In this document: in pieces, positions 15,473 to 24,954 of the stretch
Layout: every line of letters starts with the position of its first letter
How positions within the stretch are numbered: position 1 is the first letter of the stretch
Source of the DNA: Adlercreutzia caecimuris B7
GTDB lineage: Bacteria; Actinomycetota; Coriobacteriia; Coriobacteriales; Eggerthellaceae
Length of the DNA: 64,000 nucleotides
NCBI RefSeq assembly: GCF_000403355.2
Contig: NZ_KE159646.1
Span: forward strand, 1,640,258 to 1,704,257
Direction of reading: 5' to 3'
Made by a program: the position numbers and the translations under genes
The notes under the pieces: model-generated
Told to the model about the DNA's origin: nothing
Databases searched by the model: none
What the model saw: only the letters and a program-made list of their open reading frames with translations

Positions 15473-16357
15473 ATGACCAACCTCATCGACATAGAGAACC
15501 TGGGCAAGCGCTACGACGACTTCGCACTTGCCGGCGTGAACCTGGCCGTGGAACCGGGGTGCGTCGTGGGATTTATCGGCTCCAATGGCGCCGGCAAGAC
15601 CACCACCCTGAAGGCGGCTTTGGGGCTCATCGCCCCTGACGAGGGCACCGTGCGCCTGTTCGGACAGGCCGTCACGCCCGGCTCGTCGGCCCTCGACGAC
15701 CTGAAGAGCCGTATCGGCGTGGTACTGGACACCTGCGCCTTCCCGAGCACCTGCCGCGTGGGCGACGCGGGCCTCATCGGGCGCGCGGCCTATGCCACGT
15801 GGGACGCATCCCACTTCAGCCGTCTCCTGAGCACCTTCGGGCTGTCCCCCAAGAAGAAGGTGAGCGAGCTGTCGCGCGGCATGGGCATGAAGCTGACGTT
15901 GGCCTTCGCCCTGGCCCACCATCCCGAGCTGCTCGTGCTGGACGAGGCCACGGCAGGGCTCGACCCCATAGCCCGCGACGAGGTGCTCGATATTCTGCGC
16001 GACTTCGTGGCCGAGGGCGATCGCGGCATCCTCATGTCCACCCACATCACCTCCGACCTGGAGAAGATCGCCGACGAGATCGTCTGCGTGGACAACGGCG
16101 CCATCGTGTTCACCTCCCCGAAAGACGTCATCACCGACGAGGCCGGCGTGGCCCGCTGCCGCGCTGCCGAGGTGGAGACGCTCCTGGCCAGCGGCGTTGT
16201 GGCCCCCGGCGCAGCCCACGTGATGCGGCACGATTACGGCACAGACGTGCTCGTGCCCGACCGCTTCGCTGTCGCCCGCGCCTTCCCCGACCTGGTGGTG
16301 GACAAAGCTACTATCGAAGATTACATGACGCTGACCCTGAAGGGGGAATCCCGATGA
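15473..16357 (+). CDS. ABC transporter ATP-binding protein
   Basis: ATG at 15473 with CGAGGAGA upstream; 294 residues. Walker A is GSNGAGKTT (residues about 36-44), the signature is the variant ELSRGMGMKL, Walker B is LLVLDEAT, and the switch histidine is in MSTHIT. The C-terminal 75 residues are an extra domain seen in ABC-2 type exporters. It partners the permease that follows by an ATGA overlap and is regulated by the GntR protein upstream. Substrate unknown; bacitracin-like peptides or lipids are typical for YtrA-controlled systems. Confidence 0.9.
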   Translation: MTNLIDIENLGKRYDDFALAGVNLAVEPGCVVGFIGSNGAGKTTTLKAALGLIAPDEGTVRLFGQAVTPGSSALDDLKSRIGVVLDTCAFPSTCRVGDAGLIGRAAYATWDASHFSRLLSTFGLSPKKKVSELSRGMGMKLTLAFALAHHPELLVLDEATAGLDPIARDEVLDILRDFVAEGDRGILMSTHITSDLEKIADEIVCVDNGAIVFTSPKDVITDEAGVARCRAAEVETLLASGVVAPGAAHVMRHDYGTDVLVPDRFAVARAFPDLVVDKATIEDYMTLTLKGESR

Positions 16358-17058
16358 AAACCATGATCGTATCCGACTTCGCCGCCCTGCGCAGCGCGCT
16401 TTTGCAACTTGTCGGCATCTGCCTGGTCGTCAGCCTGTTCATGAGCTACGTGATGGGGGCCGTGGGCACCTCTGCCGCCATCGGCGCCATGATACCGTTC
16501 ATGTGCCTGTTCTCGCTGGCTGCCTTAGACGAGCAGAACGGCTGGGAACGCTTCCGCCTCACGCTGCCCATCACGCGCCGCCAGGTGGTGTTCGGCCGCT
16601 ACGCCAGCGTTGCCATCGCCACGGTGCTCGCTTTCGTTTTCTCCCTGGCGCTCTCCTTCGCGCTGCTGGCCGTGATGGGCCTGCTGCCCGCCGCCTGGGT
16701 GCCCGAAAGCCTCGCGCCCGCCGAGAACCCGCCGGCCGCCATCGTGGGCGCCACGGCGGGCTCCGTGGGCATCGTCATGATTGCCATGGTCGTGGCGCTG
16801 CCGCTCATCATGCGCTTCGGCATGACCAAGGCCGCCCGCATTGTGCCCCTCGTCGTGGTGATCGTCATCGCCGGTTGCGTGAGTTTCTTCGACGCCGATT
16901 ATCTGTTCGCCAACGGCCTCGTGAGCGATCTCGTCGCGTGGCTCGACACCGGCAGCAACTACCTCGTCGCCGCTGGCGCGACCTTGGCCGCCGTCGCCAT
17001 CCTCTACATCGCCAGCGCCTTCCTATCCGCCAAGCTCTACGAGGGACGGGAGTTCTAA
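16354..17058 (+). CDS. ABC-2 type permease
   Basis: 234 residues with six hydrophobic segments and the ABC2_membrane_5 hallmark after the second span (DEQNGWERFRLTLPITRRQV). It overlaps the ATPase gene (ATGA at 16354), giving one exporter. Last gene of the GntR operon; the MarR promoter begins about 30 bp downstream. Confidence 0.85.
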   Translation: MKTMIVSDFAALRSALLQLVGICLVVSLFMSYVMGAVGTSAAIGAMIPFMCLFSLAALDEQNGWERFRLTLPITRRQVVFGRYASVAIATVLAFVFSLALSFALLAVMGLLPAAWVPESLAPAENPPAAIVGATAGSVGIVMIAMVVALPLIMRFGMTKAARIVPLVVVIVIAGCVSFFDADYLFANGLVSDLVAWLDTGSNYLVAAGATLAAVAILYIASAFLSAKLYEGREF

Positions 17059-17085
17059 GCCCCTTCTGAAAACCTTGTGAATCTC

Positions 17086-17142
17086 TTGCTTTGGTCTGAT
17101 TTCGGACTATACTAGCGAACTCGTTAGTCCGAAATCAGACCA
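17086..17142 (+). promoter_or_regulatory. Promoter and 18-bp operator of the MarR-MATE pair
   Basis: TTGCTT at 17086-17091, 16-base spacer, TATACT at 17108-17113. A perfect 18-base inverted repeat TGGTCTGATTTCGGACTA at 17092-17109, with its complement at 17125-17142, brackets the -10 element and probable start site. This predicts autorepression by the MarR protein. Confidence 0.8.
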
Positions 17143-17160
17143 TTTCTTTTGAGGGAACCT

Positions 17161-17637
17161 ATGATCGCCGCATCGAAGACCAGCACCGCTCCCACCCCGG
17201 AGCGCACCGCCGAGACCATCCGCGCCATCGACGACTTCTACCGCCGTGCTGACGAGCTGTACCGCCAGACCGCCTGGCGCATGGGCCTGGCCGACTGCGC
17301 CTTCGACATCCTGTACGCCCTCATGGAGGAAGACGGCCTCACCCAGAAGCAACTATGCGAGCGAGGATTCTCCTCGAAGCAGACCGTGCACTCGTCGGTG
17401 AAGCGTCTGCAGGCCAAGGGGCTCATCGCCTTGCGCGGGGACAGCCCCCGCACCATGCGCGCCTTCCTCACCGAGCGCGGCCGCAGCGAGTACGCGGAGC
17501 CCATCCGCGCGGTGCTCGCCGCCGAGCGCGACGCCGTGGCCATCTTCAGCGACGAGGAGCAGCGCTGGCTCACGGAGGCCATGGCGCGCTACATAGACGC
17601 GCTCGACACGAGGCTGTCGGCCCTCTCCTTCCGCTAG
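17161..17637 (+). CDS. MarR-family transcriptional regulator
   Basis: ATG at 17161 with GAGGGAA upstream; 158 residues. Winged helix-turn-helix at about residues 55-120 (LTQKQLCERGFSSKQTVHSS, wing GDSPRTMRAFLTERG), flanked by dimerisation helices. It precedes a MATE efflux gene by 108 bp, an arrangement like mepR-mepA, so it probably represses both genes and is released by a toxic ligand. Confidence 0.9.
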   Translation: MIAASKTSTAPTPERTAETIRAIDDFYRRADELYRQTAWRMGLADCAFDILYALMEEDGLTQKQLCERGFSSKQTVHSSVKRLQAKGLIALRGDSPRTMRAFLTERGRSEYAEPIRAVLAAERDAVAIFSDEEQRWLTEAMARYIDALDTRLSALSFR

Positions 17638-17745
17638 CCGGCGCCCGCCCGTTCGCTCGGGGCCCGCCGAGCGCCCGATCCGCACCCCGCTCGCCGGCCC
17701 TGGCACCCCCCTCCGCACCATCGCACTATTCTGAAAGGTTTTCCC

Positions 17746-19104
17746 ATGTCCGTGGATATGTCCAAGCACTTCTCCACCAGCGCCCTCATCAAATTCACGC
17801 TGCCCACCATCGCCATGATGATCTTCACCTCGTGCTACACCATCGTGGACGGCTTCTTCGTGTCGAACTACGCGGGCAAGACGGCCCTGGCTGCCGTGAA
17901 CCTCATCCTGCCGCCCGTGATGATGCTCGCCTCCTTCGGCATGATGATCGGCACCGGCGGCAGCGCGCTCGTGGCCAAGACCCTGGGCGAGGGCGATAAT
18001 GCCCGCGCCCGGCGCCACTTCTCGCTGCTCATCATCTTCGCCTTCGTGCTGGGCAGCGTGCTGGCCGTGGGCGGCTGGTTCTTCATGGAACCCACCGCGG
18101 CCGTGCTCGGCGCCACCGGGCAAATGGCCAAAGACGCCACGCTCTACGGGCGCATGATGATGATCTCCATGCCGTTTTTCATCCTGCAGTACGCCTTCCA
18201 GAGCTTCTTCGTCACAGCGGGCAAGCCCAAGTACGGCTTCTACGTCATCGTGGTGGCCGGGGTGACGAACATCGTGCTCGACTTCCTGTTCGTGGGCCTG
18301 TTCGGCTGGGGACTGGTGGGCGCGGCCCTGGCCACCAACATCGGCGAGCTCATCGGCGGCGGCATCCCGCTCGTGTACTTCGCGCGCAAGCGCTCCACGC
18401 CCCTGTACTTCGTGCGCCCGCACCTGCGCTGGCCCGTCATCGGGAAGGCCTGCGCCAACGGCTCCTCGGAGATGGTCACCAATATCGCCATGAGTATGGT
18501 GGGCATCCTGTACAACTGGCAGCTGCTGCGCTTCATCGGCGAGGACGGCGTGGCGGCCTACGGCGTCATCATGTACACGGCCATGGTGTTCGCGGCGGTG
18601 TTCATGGGCTACTCCATCGGCTCGTCGCCGCTTATGAGCTTCCAGTACGGAGCGCAGAACCACACCGAGATGCGCTCGCTTCTGTGGAAGAGCCTGGGGC
18701 TCATCGCCGTGGCCAGCGTGGTGATGTTCCTGCTCGGCCAAACCCTCGCAGCGCCCCTGTCGGCCATCTTCGTCAGCTACGACGCCGCCCTGCTGGAGCT
18801 GACCGCCAAGGCCTACCGCCTGTACGCGCTGTGCTTCTTGTTCATGGGATTCGCCATCTACGCCTCGGCCTTCTTCACGGCGCTCAACAACGGCCTGGTC
18901 TCGGCGCTCATCTCGTTTCTGCGCACCCTGGTCTTCCAGGTGGCGGCCGTCATCGTGCTGCCGATGCTGTTCGGCATCGACGGCATCTGGCTGTCGGTCA
19001 CCATAGGAGACGCGCTCACCTGCCTAGTGGCCGCCACGCTCATGATCGCCCTTTCCGGCCGCTACGGCTACCGCAAGCGAGGAGAGAAGCCGGCAGCAGC
19101 ATAG
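17746..19104 (+). CDS. MATE-family multidrug efflux transporter (MepA-like)
   Basis: ATG at 17746 after GAAAGG; 452 residues with twelve membrane spans, LIKFTLPTIAMMIFTSCYTI at the start and the family's internal repeat of two six-span bundles. It exports cationic drugs or metabolites using a sodium or proton gradient and acts in the cytoplasmic membrane. Regulated by the MarR protein upstream. The stop codon lies within a hairpin (19088-19119) between this gene and the convergent permease gene. Confidence 0.92.
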   Translation: MSVDMSKHFSTSALIKFTLPTIAMMIFTSCYTIVDGFFVSNYAGKTALAAVNLILPPVMMLASFGMMIGTGGSALVAKTLGEGDNARARRHFSLLIIFAFVLGSVLAVGGWFFMEPTAAVLGATGQMAKDATLYGRMMMISMPFFILQYAFQSFFVTAGKPKYGFYVIVVAGVTNIVLDFLFVGLFGWGLVGAALATNIGELIGGGIPLVYFARKRSTPLYFVRPHLRWPVIGKACANGSSEMVTNIAMSMVGILYNWQLLRFIGEDGVAAYGVIMYTAMVFAAVFMGYSIGSSPLMSFQYGAQNHTEMRSLLWKSLGLIAVASVVMFLLGQTLAAPLSAIFVSYDAALLELTAKAYRLYALCFLFMGFAIYASAFFTALNNGLVSALISFLRTLVFQVAAVIVLPMLFGIDGIWLSVTIGDALTCLVAATLMIALSGRYGYRKRGEKPAAA

Positions 19105-19119
19105 AGGCAGCTGCCGGCT
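19088..19119. terminator. Hairpin between convergent genes
   Basis: A perfect ten-base stem AGCCGGCAGC/GCTGCCGGCT around a 12-base loop that includes the MATE stop codon. No T run follows, so intrinsic termination is uncertain. Confidence 0.4.
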
Positions 19120-19172
19120 CGGGGCCCGGGCGGCACGCTCGCGGCTGCCGCCCGCATAGCCGCAATGGACTC

Positions 19173-22100
19173 CTACACGCTGTCCATGCGCAGGGCCTCC
19201 ACGACGTTGTCGGCCTTGCAGCGGTGCATGCCGTAGGCCACCGAGATGCCCACGGCCGCCGCGGTCATGGCGAAGGCCAGGGCCACATAGGCCCAGGGCA
19301 CCATGAAGGAAAGGCCCGACAGTGAGCCGGACACCGCCACCCACAGCAGCCAGGACACCAAAAGCGACAGCAGCACACCCGGCACGAGGCCTCGAGCGCA
19401 CCAGGCCACGCACTCGTCCACGATCATGGCGCGGAACTGGCGGTTGGAAAGCCCCACCGACCGCATGACGGCGAACTCGCGGCGGCGCAGGATGAGCCCG
19501 TTGGTCACCGTGTTGAACACATTGGCCATGGCGATGAGCGCCAGAATCACCGTGAACAGCAGGCAGAACACGTTGACGACCATGGCCAGCGTCTGATTGC
19601 TGGCAACATCACCCGCATAGTCGTTCATGGCGAGGAACGCCACCTCGAAGGGAGCCTCGTCGTGGAAGAAGGTGCCCGCCGCGTTCACCAAGTCGTCCCC
19701 CACCTCGCCCGAACGGCCCTCTGGCGCGTCGAAGGAGGCGCGGAAGGTGGGGTCGATGATACCGAGGCTGTGGGTGGCCGCCAGGGACATGGGCACAATG
19801 AGCTGCACCGATTCTCCGTACATGCCCACCAGCTCGGGAGCCTCGTCCAGCACAGCGACAACCTCTACAGGGGTCGTGGCCGTCTCCACATCGGCCGGAT
19901 CGAGGTTGCGCGTCATCCCGCCGTCAGCCCCATCAGGCTCGAACACGTAGGGCACAAAGTCGAAGCCCGCGCCGTTCGCGCCGTCTGCCTCATAGGCCAC
20001 GGCGAACCCAGACACGACCTCGCCCTCGCAGAGGCCGGCTGTCAGCGCCTGCACCGTGCCCGTAGCCGTAAGCACGTCGAGCAGCTCGTACACGGCGCCG
20101 TTGTTCCCATAGGCCTTCCCCACCCCCAGAGCCCGCGGCTCAGTCGGGTCGCGGAAGTCGGCGGGGTTCAGCCCCGCGTCGGCAACGCAGCGGTCGAACG
20201 CCGCGTCTTCCAAGTACACCACCGATCCCATCACGGCAAAGGAGCCGTCGGCCATCTGCCCCCCGTGCAGGGCCCCATCGGCCTTGAAGGCATCGCCGAC
20301 CATGGCCTCGGGCACGATAAGGGACACACCCCCATCCAGACGCCAGCCCACCGGCTCGGCATCCGGCGTCGTCTTCAGCACCTCCCAGGCCTTTCCGTAG
20401 ACCGCGGCCTCTTCGGCGAAGCGGGCGTTACGGGCCTCGACCACGGCCTCCAAGGTGAGGGAATCGCCGTTGGCCTGGGCGCTCGCATCCACGCCAGCAG
20501 CGCCAGCGTCCGCGCCCTCGGCTCCGGGCGCATTGCCAGCCGCGTCCGCGCCCTCGGTCCCATCCCCGCCCGGCACCGTATCGTCCGAAAACATCGCCAC
20601 CACGCCCACATCGCCCGCATCAACCGGGCCACCGGCCACCTTCGTCAGCGTCCCCAAAAACGTGGACAACGATCCGGCCGTCATGAGCAGCACGATGGCC
20701 AGGGCCAGCGATACCGAAGCGACCATGCCCTTCGACGCGCCACGCTTCTCGTTGATGCGCGCCAGAAGGCCGCCCATGCCGAACACGCGCCCGGCGATGC
20801 CGCGGCCGCGCCACAGCTTGGCCGGGTTGGCCGCCCGCGCCGCTCGCGCCGCCCCGCGTTTGGAAGCCCGGGCCGACTGGTTGCCGCGCAGCGCATCGAT
20901 GACGTTCACCCGGCTCGCCCGCCAAGCGGGCACGAACACGCTGAACAGCACTGTGGCTACCGTGAGGCCGGCCGCCACCGCCAGAGCCCACGGCGCCACC
21001 GACAGGTTGAAGCCCACCTCGGCCGCGCCGAAGATCGTGGCCAGCGACGGGCCGAGGGCCGCAAATGTCACCGCACAGCCGCCGATGCCCACCACAAGCC
21101 CCAGCGGCACGCCGATGGCCGCCACGATAAGCGCCTCCAGCGCCACGGCCCGACGCAGCTGCCGGCGCGAGGCCCCCACCGAGGCCAAAAGCCCGAACTG
21201 GCCGGTGCGCTCGGCCACGGAAATGGCGAAGGCGTTGTAGATGAGCGACACGCAGGCCACGATGATGACCACGGCCAGCACCGCCGCGATATTGAAGAAC
21301 GTGTCCCAAATGGCACCGTCGGTGCGCACGCCCATATAGCGCAAAAGCCCCATGTGCAACTCGGCATAGCGGTCGGGGAAGGCCTCTTCGATGCGCTGTT
21401 CCACCGCGGCCGTGCTGTCCACGCCGGCCATGGTCACATAGGCCCGATTCAGCCCCGTCAATTCATCGTCCGGAGAATCGCAGGTGAAGGCCGTCATGCC
21501 GTAGCCGTGAGAGGCGACATAGGGAATATTGTCGTAGAATCCCACCACCGTATAGGTGCGCTCGCCCGTAACGCGCAGCTCCTCGTTGAAGATGCCGCCG
21601 TCGAGGGCGGCATCCAAATACCCTATGGACGAATCAAGCACGGTGCCCTCAGCGATCTCGTCCTCGGCAGCCTCCATCCCGCCGACGAAACCGCCGCTCG
21701 CCGGCACCTCGCCGTGGGTCATCGAGCCAGTGCGCCCCGGAGCGAGCACCGCCACGCGCTCGCCTACGGGCACCGTGATAGTGTCGCCCACCTCCACGCC
21801 GTCGCCGGCGGTGCGCCACGTATCGAAGAGCATGATCTCGCCGGCCTTCTCGGGCAAGCGCCCCTCGCTCGGCCGCAGGGAGCACAGCGTTTCTATGTCG
21901 CCCGAGAAATCCGCAAGGCGAAGATACCGGCCGAAGGAGTTCTGCTGCTGTTCGGTAAGCTCGCCGAACCCGGCGTCGCGCAGGTAGGCGACATCGTTGA
22001 CCTGCCCTGCAGCCTGGGCCTCCTGCGCCTGTGCAGCCAGACCGTCGAAGTCGTCACCCTGCACCTCGGCCATCCAGGTGCCAGCTATGCGCGTCTCGGC

Positions 22101-22247
22101 TTCGTAGAGCATGGCCTGCAAGCTCGTGTAGCTGGTGAGCACCGCCGTCAGCAGCGCCGCCGCCAGTACCACACCGGCAATGGTCACCAGCGTGCGCACC
22201 TTGTTGGCCCGCAGGCTCTTGATGGTGAAGGTGGTCATGGCGTTCAT
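19173..22247 (-). CDS. ABC transporter permease with two FtsX domains
   Basis: 1024 residues. An N-terminal membrane helix (about 17-40) and a large extracellular domain (about 45-315) precede an FtsX block of three helices (about 320-450). A second unit follows: a helix at about 515-540, an extracellular domain of about 370 residues, and three C-terminal helices (about 900-1010). This is the duplicated MacB/LolE/BceB-like plan. An Ala/Gly/Asp-rich low-complexity segment occurs around residues 555-595. Its start overlaps the stop of the ATPase gene. With the ATPase and the two-component pair it probably exports, or confers resistance to, an envelope-acting compound. Confidence 0.88.
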   Translation of the reverse strand: MNAMTTFTIKSLRANKVRTLVTIAGVVLAAALLTAVLTSYTSLQAMLYEAETRIAGTWMAEVQGDDFDGLAAQAQEAQAAGQVNDVAYLRDAGFGELTEQQQNSFGRYLRLADFSGDIETLCSLRPSEGRLPEKAGEIMLFDTWRTAGDGVEVGDTITVPVGERVAVLAPGRTGSMTHGEVPASGGFVGGMEAAEDEIAEGTVLDSSIGYLDAALDGGIFNEELRVTGERTYTVVGFYDNIPYVASHGYGMTAFTCDSPDDELTGLNRAYVTMAGVDSTAAVEQRIEEAFPDRYAELHMGLLRYMGVRTDGAIWDTFFNIAAVLAVVIIVACVSLIYNAFAISVAERTGQFGLLASVGASRRQLRRAVALEALIVAAIGVPLGLVVGIGGCAVTFAALGPSLATIFGAAEVGFNLSVAPWALAVAAGLTVATVLFSVFVPAWRASRVNVIDALRGNQSARASKRGAARAARAANPAKLWRGRGIAGRVFGMGGLLARINEKRGASKGMVASVSLALAIVLLMTAGSLSTFLGTLTKVAGGPVDAGDVGVVAMFSDDTVPGGDGTEGADAAGNAPGAEGADAGAAGVDASAQANGDSLTLEAVVEARNARFAEEAAVYGKAWEVLKTTPDAEPVGWRLDGGVSLIVPEAMVGDAFKADGALHGGQMADGSFAVMGSVVYLEDAAFDRCVADAGLNPADFRDPTEPRALGVGKAYGNNGAVYELLDVLTATGTVQALTAGLCEGEVVSGFAVAYEADGANGAGFDFVPYVFEPDGADGGMTRNLDPADVETATTPVEVVAVLDEAPELVGMYGESVQLIVPMSLAATHSLGIIDPTFRASFDAPEGRSGEVGDDLVNAAGTFFHDEAPFEVAFLAMNDYAGDVASNQTLAMVVNVFCLLFTVILALIAMANVFNTVTNGLILRRREFAVMRSVGLSNRQFRAMIVDECVAWCARGLVPGVLLSLLVSWLLWVAVSGSLSGLSFMVPWAYVALAFAMTAAAVGISVAYGMHRCKADNVVEALRMDSV

Positions 22248-22927
22248 CGGCGGATCCTCTCATCGCGCACGATGCGGCCGTCCTCCACGGCGATGATGCG
22301 ATCGGCGGCCAGGGCGATCTCCTCGTCATGGGTGATCACCACCATGGTCTGGCCGAAGTCGCGGTTGGAGTCGCGCAACAGCTGCATGATCTCGCGGCTG
22401 TTGGCCGTGTCCAGATTGCCCGTGGGCTCATCGGCCAGCACCACGGCCGGCGCATTCATGAGGGCTCGTCCGATGGCCACGCGCTGCTGCTGACCGCCCG
22501 ACAGCTGGCGCGGCAGATGTCCCTCGCGGCCGCGCAGACCCAGCCGGTCCAGCAGGCCGCCCAGACGGTCCTGGTTCACGGTGCGGCCGTCCAGAGCCAC
22601 GGGCAGCGTCATGTTCTCCACCACGTTCAGCACGGGCACCAGGTTGTAGAACTGGTACACCAGGCCCACCTCGCGGCGGCGGAACACCGCCAGCTCCTCA
22701 TCGCTGCGCGCGTACACATCGGCGCCGTTCAGCAGCACATGGCCCGACGTGGGCCGATCCACCCCGCCGATGAGGTGCAGCAACGTCGACTTGCCCGAGC
22801 CCGACGACCCCACGATGGCCACGAACTCGCCTTCGGTCACGGAAAACGACACATCGTCCAAGGCCCGCGTGGCCGCCTCGCCCTCCCCGTAGATCTTCGT
22901 CAAGTGGCTGACGGTGAGAATATCCAT
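22244..22927 (-). CDS. ABC transporter ATP-binding protein (MacB/LolD type)
   Basis: ATG at 22927 with AAAGGC upstream; longer frames to the left lack a ribosome-binding site. The product is 227 residues. Walker A GSSGSGKST, Q-loop YQFYNLVPVLNVVEN, signature LSGGQQQRVAIGRAL, Walker B VVLADEPTGNLD and H-loop VVITHDEE are all intact. It energises the FtsX permease that follows (overlap ATGA at 22244). A palindrome at 23008-23021, 81 bp upstream, matches one upstream of the response-regulator gene, so the pair is probably under that regulator. Confidence 0.93.
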   Translation of the reverse strand: MDILTVSHLTKIYGEGEAATRALDDVSFSVTEGEFVAIVGSSGSGKSTLLHLIGGVDRPTSGHVLLNGADVYARSDEELAVFRRREVGLVYQFYNLVPVLNVVENMTLPVALDGRTVNQDRLGGLLDRLGLRGREGHLPRQLSGGQQQRVAIGRALMNAPAVVLADEPTGNLDTANSREIMQLLRDSNRDFGQTMVVITHDEEIALAADRIIAVEDGRIVRDERIRR

Positions 22928-23007
22928 ACCGAATGCCTTTCTTCTCCTGATTTCCCAATCTACGGAACAGTATGGGCAAGCCCCCTTGCCGCCCCATAAC
23001 GCGCCCA

Positions 23008-23021
23008 TTACGGAAGTGTAA
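23008..23021 (-). promoter_or_regulatory. Candidate response-regulator site upstream of the ABC genes
   Basis: TTACGGAAGTGTAA, 81 bp from the ABC ATPase start. It matches the site upstream of the regulator's own gene with one base difference. Confidence 0.6.
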
Positions 23022-23088
23022 GCGAAAAGCACGGCGAATCGGAGGGGCCGCACGCACCCAACCACGAGGGGGCGCAGACGAGAAGCCC

Positions 23089-24201
23089 CTACACCACCAG
23101 CTTCGGGAAGGCGATTTCGAAGCGGGCGCCGCCCTCGGGATTGTTGACGGCCCGCAGCGTGCCGCCCTGAGCCGAGATGAGGGCCTGGGCCAGGGAAAGG
23201 CCGATACCGAAGCCGGCAGGCTGGCGCACCTCATCGACAACAGCCGCAGCCACGGACGGGTGCGCTCCGGCAGCGCCGGTGCCCCTGCTGCCTTCCCCGC
23301 CCTGAAGGCCGTTCGCGTTCCTTGAATCTTCCGCACCCCGAGCCCCCTCGTCGCGACCGCGGTAGAAGCGCTCGAAGATGTGGGGCAGATCCTCCGCGGC
23401 GATGCCAGGGCCCGTGTCGCTCACCGCCAAGGTGGTAGCCAGGGCGTCCTCCCGCACGGTCACGGTCACCGTGCCGCCGGCGGGGGTGTGTTCCATGCAG
23501 TTCTTCACGATGTTCTCCACCGCCTCGACGCTCCACGGGGCATCGCCGACAAAGGTGGCAGCCTCATCCAGGTCGAGCACCAGGTTCACGGCGCGCAGGT
23601 CCATGGCCGTGGCCAAGGGCCCCACGGCCCGGCGGGCCACCTCGCCGGCGCGCACCTCGCGCCGCTCCACATGCATGGCACCCGCATCCACCTTGGCGAT
23701 CTTCAGCAGCGTGGTCACGAGCCACGACACCTGGTCAAGCATCCCCTCCAGCTCGCGCACGAGGCGACGGCGCTCCCGCCCGTCGTCGGTGCGCTCGATG
23801 AGGGGCAGCATGAGGCCGATGGCCGTCAGCGGCGTGCGAATCTGATGGGACACATCGGCCAGGGCGTCGGCCAGGGCGTTGCGCTCGTGGGACAACTGGT
23901 CACGCGTGCGCCCCAGACGCGCAACCATCTTCGCCAGCTCGCTCGTCAGAATAGCCACGTCGCCCTCGCGGCACGTGGAGAAGTCCACCCGTCGGCCGCC
24001 GTGCAGCACCTCGTCGATCTCGGCCGCCAGGCGCATGATCTGGCGATGGCGGTACAGCGAGATGCCACAGAAAAGCCCGAGAGACACCAGCCCCATGGCC
24101 ACCACCCACAGCTTCGCATCGGTCGGGGCCAGCCACGCCAGCACCGCGCAGAGGGCCGCCAGCACCGCCGCCTGGCGCAGCAGCGTAGAGAGGGAGCCCA
24201 C
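23089..24201 (-). CDS. Sensor histidine kinase
   Basis: GTG at 24201, one base after the response-regulator stop, with GGGGG upstream; 370 residues. Two membrane helices (residues about 8-26 and 30-48) are joined by only a few residues, so there is almost no outside domain, as in intramembrane-sensing kinases. A HAMP-like segment and HisKA with the phosphoacceptor in DVSHQIRTPL follow, then HATPase_c with N-box VKNCMEHTP and DTGPGIA. A 45-residue Gly/Ala insertion sits between FERFYRGRD and GFGIGLSLA, in the ATP lid. It is paired with the response regulator upstream and probably responds to an envelope signal. Confidence 0.9.
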   Translation of the reverse strand: MGSLSTLLRQAAVLAALCAVLAWLAPTDAKLWVVAMGLVSLGLFCGISLYRHRQIMRLAAEIDEVLHGGRRVDFSTCREGDVAILTSELAKMVARLGRTRDQLSHERNALADALADVSHQIRTPLTAIGLMLPLIERTDDGRERRRLVRELEGMLDQVSWLVTTLLKIAKVDAGAMHVERREVRAGEVARRAVGPLATAMDLRAVNLVLDLDEAATFVGDAPWSVEAVENIVKNCMEHTPAGGTVTVTVREDALATTLAVSDTGPGIAAEDLPHIFERFYRGRDEGARGAEDSRNANGLQGGEGSRGTGAAGAHPSVAAAVVDEVRQPAGFGIGLSLAQALISAQGGTLRAVNNPEGGARFEIAFPKLVV

Positions 24202-24202
24202 C

Positions 24203-24874
24203 CTATGCCCCCACCTTGTAGCCGAGCCCGCGCACCGTCACGATGATCTGCGGATCGGACGGGTCAGCCTCCACCTTCTCGCGCAAGCGCTTGATGTACA
24301 CGTTCAGGGCGTTGTCCGACACGTACTCGCCGGCGCTGTCCCAAATGGCATCGCGCAGCATCTCGCGGGTAACGAGCTTGCCCTTGTGCTGCAAGAAGTA
24401 GAGGAGCAGCCGGTATTCCAGGGCCGAGAGGAACACCTCGGCGCCACCCCGGGTCACGGCGCCGGAACTCACATCCAGCCGCACATCGCCCACAGTCAGC
24501 ACGTTGTCGGCGGGGCTCGCACGCCGCAGGGCCCCGCGCATGCGCGAGACCAGCTCCCGGGCGCGGAAGGGCTTGGCGATGTAGTCGACGGCCCCCATGT
24601 CCAGACCGGCCACGGTGGAGTACTCGTCGTCGGAGGCAGTCAGAAAGATGACCGGCATGTCCGGCGCCACTTCCCGGGCGGCAGCGCACACGGCGAACCC
24701 GTTGCCCTGGGCCAGAGTCACGTCCAAAAGCGCGATGTCGAAGCTCTCGGCGGCCAGGCGGCCGCAGGCCCCGTCCTGGGTTGCCTCGGCAACCACCGAG
24801 AACCCCTCGTCGGCCAGCAGCTCCGACAGCGTGCGCACGATGGCGCCGTCGTCTTCCACCAAAAGCACGCGCAT
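24203..24874 (-). CDS. OmpR-family response regulator
   Basis: ATG at 24874 with AAAGGGGC upstream; the longer frame begins before this ribosome-binding site. The product is 223 residues. The receiver (about 1-115) has VEDD at the start, the phosphoacceptor in DIALLDVTLAQGNG, and KPF. The C-terminal winged helix (about 125-222) has the usual EYRLLLYFLQHKGKLVTREM and RGLGYKV ending. The upstream palindrome at 24955-24968 may be its own operator; an identical layout upstream of the ABC genes suggests these are its targets. Confidence 0.93.
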   Translation of the reverse strand: MRVLLVEDDGAIVRTLSELLADEGFSVVAEATQDGACGRLAAESFDIALLDVTLAQGNGFAVCAAAREVAPDMPVIFLTASDDEYSTVAGLDMGAVDYIAKPFRARELVSRMRGALRRASPADNVLTVGDVRLDVSSGAVTRGGAEVFLSALEYRLLLYFLQHKGKLVTREMLRDAIWDSAGEYVSDNALNVYIKRLREKVEADPSDPQIIVTVRGLGYKVGA

Positions 24875-24954
24875 AATGCCCCTTTCTCGTTCGGGCACCA
24901 TCATAGCGAAAGCGCCCCAGCTGCGGGACGCTTTCGCGAAAAACCTGGGGTTGC

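Noticed and set aside
19662-22493. 943-residue open frame on the plus strand
   Set aside because: It is antisense to the FtsX permease, which has clear domains, a ribosome-binding site and operon context. Long antisense frames are common at this GC content.
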